This document shows positions 1 through 5,272 of a stretch of 5,330 nt of DNA, piece after piece. The translations under genes and the position numbers were made by a program. The DNA is from an uncultured Eisenbergiella sp. (GTDB lineage Bacteria > Bacillota > Clostridia > Lachnospirales > Lachnospiraceae). Each line of letters starts with the position of its first letter. Within the stretch, counting starts at the first letter, position 1. Under the pieces are notes generated by a model. The model made no database searches. It was not told the DNA's origin and saw only the letters and a list, made by a program, of their open reading frames with translations. The stretch lies in the NCBI GenBank assembly GCA_948960675.1, contig CARDPF010000221.1, positions 1 through 5,330 of the forward strand, written 5' to 3'.

Positions 1-1
1 T

Positions 2-436
2 AAAACCATTTTTGTGCCAAAAATGTTCTGCTTGAGGATTCCCTTTTACCCAACCAAGGCGGACATTCGCCATCCCAATACGGAATAAATAAGCACACAG
101 GTCATTGATAATCTTGCTCCCTGTTCCAGTATTCTGTATGGACACATCCGTCATAAAAAATCCAATAAAGGCTGTTAATTCATCCGGGTAGGCCATGATG
201 AAATCCATCACAGCAATCAGTTTTTCCCCATCATAAAATCCCAGATAATACTTATCGCACATTTCTTTGTTGGGTGGGAGCGCATTCATATCATTCATAA
301 TGCTCTGTTCTGATACAAACGGTGGACAGTATTGATAGTATAAACTGTTTTTATAGCATAATGTGTATACTTCCGCTACATCATCGGCACGCATCTTTCG
401 AACAAGGTATTGATTTGAGAATAACGAAACATTCAT
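2..436 (-). CDS. GNAT-family N-acetyltransferase, partial (C-terminus beyond window)
   Basis: The first 145 residues are visible; the reading frame is open to the window edge, so the end is missing. Proteins of this family transfer an acetyl group from acetyl-CoA to an amine; the substrate cannot be told from sequence. The acetyl-CoA pyrophosphate-binding motif A (Q/R-x-x-G-x-G) is seen as Q101-N-T-G-T-G106. A motif-B-like stretch follows at residues 133-145 (N..A..FW.K.GF), typical of GNAT proteins. The start is ATG at 436 reading leftward, preceded by GGAG with a 7-nt gap. It is divergent from vanR, is visibly more AT-rich than the van genes, and has its own promoter, so it is probably a neighbouring chromosomal gene and not part of the resistance cluster. 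The family call is confident; no specific function is claimed. Confidence 0.85.
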   Translation of the reverse strand, partial: MNVSLFSNQYLVRKMRADDVAEVYTLCYKNSLYYQYCPPFVSEQSIMNDMNALPPNKEMCDKYYLGFYDGEKLIAVMDFIMAYPDELTAFIGFFMTDVSIQNTGTGSKIINDLCAYLFRIGMANVRLGWVKGNPQAEHFWHKNGF

Positions 437-477
437 TTCCCTTCTCCAAATATGCAAACTTCGATTTGTCGGGTTGA

Positions 478-506
478 ATTATATCATATCCGACTTTGCG
501 CTTCAA
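478..506 (-). promoter_or_regulatory. Sigma-A-type promoter of the acetyltransferase gene
   Basis: Read on the minus strand, a -35 element TTGAAG (506-501) is followed by a 17-bp spacer and a perfect -10 element TATAAT (483-478). Transcription would begin near 470, giving a leader of about 35 nt before the ATG at 436. Spacing and hexamers fit a housekeeping Firmicute promoter. Confidence 0.75.
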
Positions 507-645
507 GATATGTATAAATAGTCATTAAGGAAAATACCGCCTCTCACCCTTGTATCATGTTCTCACGGAATGCGTAGTTTATGTGCATTTCTGGTAAAAA
601 TGAACCAGTTTTTGCCGATATATAAATGGGTAGGCTCTATATATC

Positions 646-657
646 CCCCGAAAGGGG
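646..657 (+). other. Short GNRA-loop hairpin in the vanR leader
   Basis: CCCC-GAAA-GGGG would fold into a 4-bp all-GC stem capped by a GNRA tetraloop, about 18 nt before the vanR Shine-Dalgarno sequence. No T-run follows, so it is not a terminator. It may stabilise the leader RNA; no function is shown. Confidence 0.4.
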
Positions 658-689
658 CAGGGCAGTCTAAGGAAAAGGAGGAACCGGAC

Positions 690-1385
690 GTGCAGGAAAA
701 AATTTTGGTGGTGGACGACGAAAAAGAAATCGCGGATCTCATAGAGGTTTACCTGACGTCGGACGGTTTTGAGGTTTTTAAATTTTACAATGCAGAGGAA
801 GCGTTATGTTGCGTGGAAAGGGAAGAGGTGGATCTGGCTGTTTTGGACGTTATGCTGCCGGATATGGACGGGTTTAGTCTGTGCCGTAAAATCAGGCAGT
901 CCCACTATTTCCCCATTATCATGGTGACGGCCAAGTCGGAGGATGTGGACAAGATCACGGGATTGACGCAGGGGGCGGACGACTATATCACAAAGCCGTT
1001 CAACCCCCTGGAGTTGGTGGCGAGGGTCAAAACGCAGCTGCGCCGGTATATGCGTTACAATGTGATGCAGCCCTTGGGGCAGGCGGCAAAAGAAATGGAT
1101 GTCCGGGGGCTTTATATGCAAAAAGACTGCCACAAATGTACGTTGGACGGAAAAGAACTTGCCCTGACTCCGATGGAATTTTCCATTTTATGGTATCTGT
1201 GCGAAAACCGGGGGCGGGTGGTTTCCTCCGAGGAGTTGTTTGAGGCCGTATGGAAAGAAAAATATCTGGATCAAAACAATACGGTGATGGCGCATATCGC
1301 AAGACTTAGGGAGAAGATGAAGGAACCGGCGCGCCGGCCAAAGTATATCAAAACGGTTTGGGGGGTGGGATATACCATTGAGTAA
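690..1385 (+). CDS. vanR: VanR-type OmpR-family response regulator
   Basis: A 231-residue DNA-binding response regulator, the usual length for VanR. The receiver domain (about 3-115) shows the acidic pair D9-D10, phosphoacceptor D53 (VLDVMLP), T80 and the conserved lysine K102 (TKPF). A winged-helix OmpR/PhoB effector domain fills about 135-231, ending in the typical KTVWGVGYTIE. When phosphorylated by VanS it would activate the resistance operon promoter. I chose the GTG start at 690 because AGGAGG lies 8 nt upstream (676-681) and the protein then begins directly with QEKILVVDD. An in-frame ATG at 570 would add 40 residues with no family support. The stop overlaps the vanS start by 8 nt, so the two are co-translated. 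The response-regulator call is certain; the VanR name rests on the adjacent VanS, VanW and VanG genes. Confidence 0.92.
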   Translation: MQEKILVVDDEKEIADLIEVYLTSDGFEVFKFYNAEEALCCVEREEVDLAVLDVMLPDMDGFSLCRKIRQSHYFPIIMVTAKSEDVDKITGLTQGADDYITKPFNPLELVARVKTQLRRYMRYNVMQPLGQAAKEMDVRGLYMQKDCHKCTLDGKELALTPMEFSILWYLCENRGRVVSSEELFEAVWKEKYLDQNNTVMAHIARLREKMKEPARRPKYIKTVWGVGYTIE

Positions 1386-2496
1386 GACCTGGCTTGGCTT
1401 TATCAAAAACAGAAACCGGCATAGGGGCCAAATTGCCCGGCAGACTTTGCTGCAGTATGTGTTTGCCCTTATAGTGTTCGCAATAGCCTTTGTGTTCTTT
1501 TGCGTTTTGGCATGGGACGTTCTGTCCGGAATCGAATTTGCCCCCATCCGGGCGTTTAGGGACTGGGTACGGGATTATTTGCTTTTTTTCGGCGGCCTGC
1601 TTTTTTTGACGGGATGGGGAATGGTAACTTACTATTTTTTTGCAAAACCCCTGCGCTATCTGGATGAGATTGTCCTGGCGGCGGAGAAATTGTCAAAGTC
1701 CACAGAGGAGCCGGTTCTTCTGCCCCCTGCCATGAAGCATGTGCAGGATGAACTGAATCTGGTCCGGGAGCAGGCACGTTACCATGCCATGCAGGTAAAG
1801 GAGGCCGAACAGCGCAAAAACGATCTTTTGGTGTATCTTGCCCATGATTTGAAAACACCGCTCACCAGTGTGATCGGCTATCTGACGCTGCTTCGGGACG
1901 AACCGCAGATTTCCGACAAGCTCAGGGAACGCTATGTGGGGATTGCGCTGGAGAAGGCCGGAAGGCTGGAGGAACTGCTCTATGAATTTTTTGATATGAC
2001 CCGTTTTAGCCTGGCGGCGATTTCTTTGGAGATGGAACGCGTCAACCTGAGCCGGATGCTGGAACAGCTGGTCAGCGAATTTGAGCCGATCCTGGCACAA
2101 AGCAGGCTGGGCTGGCGGACGGATATCGAAAAGAATGTGGAAGCGGTGTGTGATCCGGACAAACTGGAGCGGGTGTTCGACAATCTGATCCGCAACGCGG
2201 CAGGCTATGCCTATCCGGACACGGAGGTGTTTTTGTCTTTGGAACGGATGGGGGATAATGTGCAGATTTGCGTGCAAAATGCGGGAAAAACCATCCCCCC
2301 GGAAAAACTGTCGCGTTTATTTGATCAATTTTTTAGGGTGGACGGTTCCCGGGCCACCGCTACCGGCGGCGCGGGGCTTGGATTGGCCATCGCCAAGGAA
2401 ATCGTGGAATTGCACGGAGGTTCCATCCACGCCGAAAGCGCGGATGAAAGCGTCCGCTTTGTCGTACTGCTTCCCTGTGCGGTGGCGCAGCAGTGA
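1378..2496 (+). CDS. vanS: VanS-type membrane sensor histidine kinase
   Basis: A 372-residue sensor kinase. Two membrane segments (about 24-49 and 68-89) flank a very short extracellular loop of roughly 18 residues. A linker with predicted helical content (about 90-145) leads to the HisKA dimerisation domain with the H-box LAHDLKTPLTS (phosphoacceptor H156). The ATPase domain has the N-box FDNLIRNAAGYA (N269, N273), a G1-like NAGKTIP (301-307), an F-box LFDQFFRVD (314-322) and the G2-box GGAGLGLAIAKE (330-341). The TGGAGLGLAIAKEI...HGG ending is typical of VanS proteins. It would phosphorylate VanR in response to glycopeptide or envelope stress. The start appears to be TTG at 1378, inside the vanR end, with a G-rich stretch (GGGGGGTGGGA) upstream; no in-frame ATG occurs before the first membrane helix. 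It converges on the HTH gene with 8 bp between stops and no visible terminator. Confidence 0.9.
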   Translation: MSKTWLGFIKNRNRHRGQIARQTLLQYVFALIVFAIAFVFFCVLAWDVLSGIEFAPIRAFRDWVRDYLLFFGGLLFLTGWGMVTYYFFAKPLRYLDEIVLAAEKLSKSTEEPVLLPPAMKHVQDELNLVREQARYHAMQVKEAEQRKNDLLVYLAHDLKTPLTSVIGYLTLLRDEPQISDKLRERYVGIALEKAGRLEELLYEFFDMTRFSLAAISLEMERVNLSRMLEQLVSEFEPILAQSRLGWRTDIEKNVEAVCDPDKLERVFDNLIRNAAGYAYPDTEVFLSLERMGDNVQICVQNAGKTIPPEKLSRLFDQFFRVDGSRATATGGAGLGLAIAKEIVELHGGSIHAESADESVRFVVLLPCAVAQQ

Positions 2497-2504
2497 ACGC
2501 CGGT

Positions 2505-2840
2505 TTATAAGGCATTACGGGAGAGGGCGTCGATGTTTTCCAAAATGCGGTAAATTTCCGAGGTTCCCTTTGCAATCTGGCGGAAGGCTTCGTCGGAGGG
2601 GTGATGCCGTCCGGTCAGTTTGTCCAGGGAACAGCCCAGCGCATTGGAAACCTGCCAGAGGCTGATGAGGGAGGGTTTGCGGATTTTTCCGTTAACCAGC
2701 TTTTTGACGGATTCATAGGGCAGGTCGGCCTTGTCGGAAAGTGTTTTTAGCGACCAGTTGCGTTTGGAAAGTTCCGCGCACAAATTTGCGATTACAATGT
2801 CTGTCAATTTTTCGGATTGTTCTTTTGTAATTTCATTCAT
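2505..2840 (-). CDS. Small XRE/Cro-like helix-turn-helix DNA-binding protein
   Basis: A 111-residue protein whose N-terminal two-thirds is an XRE-type HTH domain: helices near 12-27, 30-38 (SLKTLSDKA), a recognition helix near 41-50 (PYESVKKLVNG) and a closing helix at 58-69 (LISLWQVSNALGCSLDKLTG). The remaining 35 residues (about 77-111) form a charged, probably helical tail with no recognised domain. It is probably a transcriptional regulator, perhaps acting on its own promoter or the adjacent vanW promoter. The start is ATG at 2840 with GGGGA 7 nt upstream; an in-frame ATG at 2939 would run coding sequence through a palindrome and a dispersed repeat and is less likely. It faces opposite to the van genes. 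Enterococcal vanG operons have a small HTH gene, vanU, but that lies before vanR on the same strand and is shorter as I recall, so I do not call this vanU. Confidence 0.8.
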   Translation of the reverse strand: MNEITKEQSEKLTDIVIANLCAELSKRNWSLKTLSDKADLPYESVKKLVNGKIRKPSLISLWQVSNALGCSLDKLTGRHHPSDEAFRQIAKGTSEIYRILENIDALSRNAL

Positions 2841-2849
2841 GATTTTTCC

Positions 2850-2878
2850 CCATTTCTGCGCTGCTCTGTTGCGCAAAC
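2850..2878 (-). repeat. 29-bp dispersed repeat, copy 1 (upstream of HTH gene)
   Basis: Read on the minus strand, GTTTGCGCAACA (2878-2867), then GA, then GCAGCGCAGAAATGG (2864-2850). It matches the copy at 4174-4202 at 27 of 29 positions. Both mismatches fall in the loop of a small hairpin formed by TGCGC (2875-2871) and GCGCA (2861-2857). The copy ends 9 nt before the HTH start codon, and its 3' GG contributes to the Shine-Dalgarno sequence. Confidence 0.8.
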
Positions 2879-2889
2879 ACAAATCTTGC

Positions 2890-2913
2890 GATTGAAAATT
2901 TTGATTTTCAATC
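2890..2913. promoter_or_regulatory. Perfect 10-bp AT-rich palindrome, candidate operator
   Basis: GATTGAAAAT (2890-2899) is separated by TTTG from its exact reverse complement ATTTTCAATC (2904-2913). It lies 49 bp upstream of the HTH start codon, in the zone where that gene's promoter should be. A symmetric site of this size suits a dimeric XRE-type regulator, so autoregulation is a reasonable inference. A T-run follows on the plus strand, but the stem has only four G-C pairs, which makes a terminator less likely. Confidence 0.5.
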
Positions 2914-3030
2914 TTTTTCCCTTTATGTATATAAAGCAAAGTGAACTGTTACATTTGTATATTCCCCGAAGTGCCATAAAAGACACAAAAAAGTAAATTT
3001 TTTTTGGGAAGGGCTGCAGACTGGCACGGA

Positions 3031-3049
3031 GCCTGTTTTGCAAACGGGC
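3031..3049 (+). other. 8-bp hairpin with 3-nt loop, unknown role
   Basis: GCCTGTTT and AAACGGGC can pair (one G-U) around a TGC loop. No T-run follows on the plus strand, so it does not look like an intrinsic terminator. It ends 15 bp before the VanR-box-like repeats and could be a protein-binding site or part of a transcript crossing from the vanRS side. Confidence 0.4.
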
Positions 3050-3064
3050 ACTAAGATGGAAAAG

Positions 3065-3108
3065 TCATAAAATCGTATGAATTTCCTCATAAAATCTTCA
3101 AATTTTAA
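3065..3108 (+). promoter_or_regulatory. 22-bp tandem repeat with VanR-box-like core, candidate VanR-activated promoter of vanWG
   Basis: The 10-mer TCATAAAATC occurs at 3065-3074 and again at 3087-3096, a pitch of 22 bp or about two helical turns. The full 22-bp units agree at 15 of 22 positions. Between the 10-mers, TCGTATGAATTT (3073-3084) matches the enterococcal VanR consensus that I recall as TCGTANGAAAWT at 11 of 12 positions; the partner at 3095-3106 is degenerate. Tandem boxes on one helix face are typical of OmpR-family activators. AT-rich -10 candidates follow, such as TAAGAT at 3145-3150, without a clear -35, as expected for an activator-dependent promoter. The leader to vanW would be about 170 nt. 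Confidence 0.6.
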
Positions 3109-3329
3109 ACAGGAAATAAGAAAATAAAAGCCCCCTTGTTTTGTTAAGATTAAATAACGGTTCAGGCCAGTCAACTGATGCGTTGCAGATGGAACGGTGC
3201 GGAGGTACATCCATAAAAGGGGAGGGGACAGGAACCCGGCGTAGACGAACCAGGGAGGAAAGGACAGGCGGCCGGGGGGCAAAAGGCGGTGTGCACCGTT
3301 TGGAGTATTTTGCAGAAAAGGGGAAGTTT

Positions 3330-4211
3330 ATGGCAAAAAAGAGGATTACACAGCGTTTTGCGTGGCTGGCGCCCCTTCGGAAGAGGCAGCGGGTGTTTTG
3401 CTTTTATGTGGGGATGCGCTGGGACGGTGTGCAGTACAGCCGGATATTGCAGGGGGAGGCTTTGCCTTACCGGGTTTTTCGTTCCAAATGTCCCATGTAC
3501 AACACGGATACCGGGTTTCCCATGGTGTATCAGGAAAACAAGGTGCATAATTTGAAGCTGGCAGCCGCAAAGCTGGACGGGCTTTTGATCAGGCCCGGGG
3601 AGACGTTTTCGTTTTGGAAGGCGGTCCGTTTTGCAGACCGCACGACGCCTTATAAGGACGGGCTGGCGGTGGTAAACGGAAAGCTGACCACGGTGCGGGG
3701 CGGCGGTCTGTGTCAGGTTACAAATCTGCTATTCTGGATGTTTTTGCATACGCCGCTGACGGTAATCGAGCGGCATGGCCACGTGGCGAAAGATTTCCCG
3801 GAGCCTTCCAGCGACGCTTTGACCGGGGTGGATGCCGCCGTGGTGGAAGGATGGAAGGACTTGAAGGTAAAAAACGAGACGGATGCCGTTTACCAGATCC
3901 GGCTGTCTTTTGATGAAAGGCACATCATAGGGGAAATGGATACGGACCAAAAACCGGAATTTGTCTGGCAGGTGAAAAACGGTACGGTTTTATATTGCCG
4001 GGAGCAGGATACGGTCTGGGAAGAGGCGCAGGTGCTGCAGCGAAAGCTTTCCTGCCGGACAGGAGAGGTAGGGGCGTACCGGATGCTGTACCAAAACCGG
4101 TGCAGGATCGGTTATGCACTGCCGGAGGGGATGCCTGTCGTAGAACGGGAAGAAAAAACGGAAAACGAAACTGGTTTGCGCAACAAGGCAGCGCAGAAAT
4201 GGAGTAAATGA
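3330..4211 (+). CDS. vanW: VanW family protein
   Basis: A 293-residue VanW protein, found in vanB- and vanG-type clusters; its biochemical role is not established. Family landmarks are the core RPGETFSFWKAV (88-99), GGGLCQVTNLLFW (125-137, with a conserved cysteine at 128) and ERHGHVAKDFPE (147-158). I see no signal peptide or membrane helix. The start is ATG at 3330 with AGGGGA about 5-6 nt upstream. The frame is open to 3141, but those extra 63 residues are arginine/glycine-rich and unlike the family. The last residues (LRNKAAQKWSK) are encoded by the second copy of a 29-bp repeat, so the tail is probably acquired from the element and not functional VanW sequence. The stop overlaps the vanG ATG by one base (TGATG), implying translational coupling. 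Confidence 0.9.
   Translation: MAKKRITQRFAWLAPLRKRQRVFCFYVGMRWDGVQYSRILQGEALPYRVFRSKCPMYNTDTGFPMVYQENKVHNLKLAAAKLDGLLIRPGETFSFWKAVRFADRTTPYKDGLAVVNGKLTTVRGGGLCQVTNLLFWMFLHTPLTVIERHGHVAKDFPEPSSDALTGVDAAVVEGWKDLKVKNETDAVYQIRLSFDERHIIGEMDTDQKPEFVWQVKNGTVLYCREQDTVWEEAQVLQRKLSCRTGEVGAYRMLYQNRCRIGYALPEGMPVVEREEKTENETGLRNKAAQKWSK
4174..4202 (+). repeat. 29-bp dispersed repeat, copy 2 (end of vanW, upstream of vanG)
   Basis: GTTTGCGCAACA (4174-4185), AG, then GCAGCGCAGAAATGG (4188-4202): 27 of 29 positions agree with the minus-strand copy at 2850-2878. TGCGC (4177-4181) and GCGCA (4191-4195) form a 5-bp stem around a 9-nt loop. The 3' end merges into the GGAG that serves vanG and lies 8 nt before its ATG, nearly the same geometry as in copy 1. 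Confidence 0.8.
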
Positions 4212-5272
4212 TGAAAAAATATCATGTGGCGGTTCTATTTGGGGGATGCTCCCCGGAATATACGGTGTCGTTGCAGTCGGCATATGCCGTCTTGGAAAAT
4301 CTGGATAAAGAACGGTTTGTGCCCGTTATGGTGGGAATTTCCCGGGAAGGAAGCTGGTACTGCTTTCGGGGAGCCATCCAAAAAATCAAGGAAGATCTTT
4401 GGTGTAACGGGGAAGACTGCGTACCGGCCATGCTGTCCCTGGATCGGGGTAGCCACCGGCTGCTTTTAACGGGAGAGGGCAAAGGCGGGTTTCTTCCGGT
4501 GGATATTGTGTTTCCGGTGCTGCACGGACAAAACGGGGAGGACGGTACGGTACAGGGGCTTGTGGAACTGGCGGGCATTCCCCTGGCGGGGTGTGGGGCC
4601 CTTTCCAGCGCCCTGTGCATGGATAAAGACCGCGCCCACAGGCTGGTATCGGCAGTGGGGGTGCGTGTGCCCAAGGGGAGGACGTTTTTGCGCGGATTTA
4701 ACCGGCAGGAATTGTTTGCGTTTGCAAGGGATACAGGATATCCGGTGTATGTCAAGCCGGTGCGGGCTGGGTCTTCCTTCGGGGTGACAAAGGTGGAGGA
4801 AGAGGAAGGGCTTATGCAGGCCGTTTCCCGGGCGTTTTCTTATGACGGGGAGGTGATTGTGGAGGAGGCCATCGACGGGTTTGAGGTGGGCTGTGCAGTT
4901 TTGGGAACCGGGGAACTTGTCACCGGGGAGGTCGATGAGGTAGAACTTGCAGGAGGATTTTTTGATTTTACCGAAAAATATACGCTTAAAACCTCGGCCA
5001 TCCATGTTCCGGCAAGGATTGACGGTAAATGGGCGGAGGAGATCAAGAAGATTGCAAAGGTGATTTACCGGGCGCTGGGCTGCAGTGTGTTTGCCCGTGT
5101 GGACATGTTTTTGACGCCCGGCGGGGAGGTGGTTTTTAATGAAGTCAACACGATCCCCGGCTTTACGGAGCACAGCCGCTACCCGGGCATGATGCGCGCA
5201 GCCCAAATTTCCTTTCCCCAGCTTTTGACAAGGATACTGGAATTGGCACTGGAAGGGGGTACGTTTGCGTGA
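4211..5272 (+). CDS. vanG: D-alanine--D-serine ligase, VanG type
   Basis: A 353-residue ATP-grasp ligase of the Ddl/Van family that joins D-Ala and D-Ser in the cytoplasm, replacing the D-Ala-D-Ala end of peptidoglycan precursors. The N-terminal domain opens with VAVLFGGCSPEYTVSLQSA (E16 equivalent to the Ddl catalytic glutamate). VFPVLHGQNGEDGTVQG (100-116), YVKPVRAGSSFG (K182, S189), the EKY motif (255-257), RVDMF (R296, D298), NEVNTIPGFT (E311, N313) and HSRYP (S322) map to ATP, magnesium and substrate positions. EKY and the overall match to enterococcal VanG as I recall it point to the D-Ser subgroup, not the D-Lac VanA/VanB type. Two consecutive ATGs are possible (4208 and 4211); GGAG at 4201-4204 is 6 nt from the second, which I prefer. 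All key residues are present, so the enzyme looks active. The stop overlaps the next gene by 4 nt. Confidence 0.93.
   Translation: MKKYHVAVLFGGCSPEYTVSLQSAYAVLENLDKERFVPVMVGISREGSWYCFRGAIQKIKEDLWCNGEDCVPAMLSLDRGSHRLLLTGEGKGGFLPVDIVFPVLHGQNGEDGTVQGLVELAGIPLAGCGALSSALCMDKDRAHRLVSAVGVRVPKGRTFLRGFNRQELFAFARDTGYPVYVKPVRAGSSFGVTKVEEEEGLMQAVSRAFSYDGEVIVEEAIDGFEVGCAVLGTGELVTGEVDEVELAGGFFDFTEKYTLKTSAIHVPARIDGKWAEEIKKIAKVIYRALGCSVFARVDMFLTPGGEVVFNEVNTIPGFTEHSRYPGMMRAAQISFPQLLTRILELALEGGTFA

Larger units (their letters stand above)
437..689. other. Divergent intergenic region between acetyltransferase and vanR
   Basis: This 253-bp region holds the minus-strand acetyltransferase promoter and the leader of vanR. 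I see no convincing plus-strand -35/-10 pair for vanR. AT-rich stretches near 618-626 and 638-643 could serve as -10 regions, but with poor spacing to any -35, as is common for response-regulator-activated promoters. A short hairpin with a GAAA loop lies at 646-657. A frame open from ATG 570 runs into vanR, but its 40 residues look unlike any response-regulator N-terminus. Confidence 0.6.
2841..3329. other. Regulatory intergenic region between HTH gene and vanW
   Basis: A 489-bp gap with no convincing gene. From left to right it holds one copy of a 29-bp repeat (2850-2878), a perfect palindrome (2890-2913), an AT-rich stretch with TATATA-like sequences, a GC-rich hairpin (3031-3049), a tandem repeat with a VanR-box-like core (3065-3108), and a purine-rich, G-rich leader (about 3200-3329). 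Composition switches from AT-rich before about 3160 to G-rich after it. The region must carry divergent promoters for the HTH gene and for vanW. Frames open across it on both strands give basic or low-complexity peptides without family features. Confidence 0.7.

Noticed and set aside
468..494. GTCGG...CCGAC inverted repeat over the acetyltransferase promoter
   Set aside because: A 5-bp arm with a 17-bp gap is easily found by chance.
570..689. N-terminal extension of vanR from ATG at 570
   Set aside because: The added 40 residues do not resemble a receiver domain, while GTG 690 has an ideal Shine-Dalgarno sequence and starts directly at the conserved N-terminus.
1693..2277. 194-residue open frame opposite vanS
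   Set aside because: It is an antisense shadow of the kinase domains, with no recognisable protein features.
2505..2840. Naming the HTH gene vanU
   Set aside because: The orientation and position differ from enterococcal vanU, the protein is longer, and I cannot show orthology.
2890..2920. Palindrome followed by T-run as an intrinsic terminator
   Set aside because: The stem has only four G-C pairs out of ten and no plus-strand gene ends nearby; an operator fits better.
3178..3216. 12-codon open frame as a vanW leader peptide
   Set aside because: There is no ribosome-binding site, no attenuator structure and no codon bias pointing to a regulatory peptide.
3141..3329. N-terminal extension of vanW
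   Set aside because: The extra 63 residues are Arg/Gly-rich without family similarity; ATG 3330 has a good ribosome-binding site.
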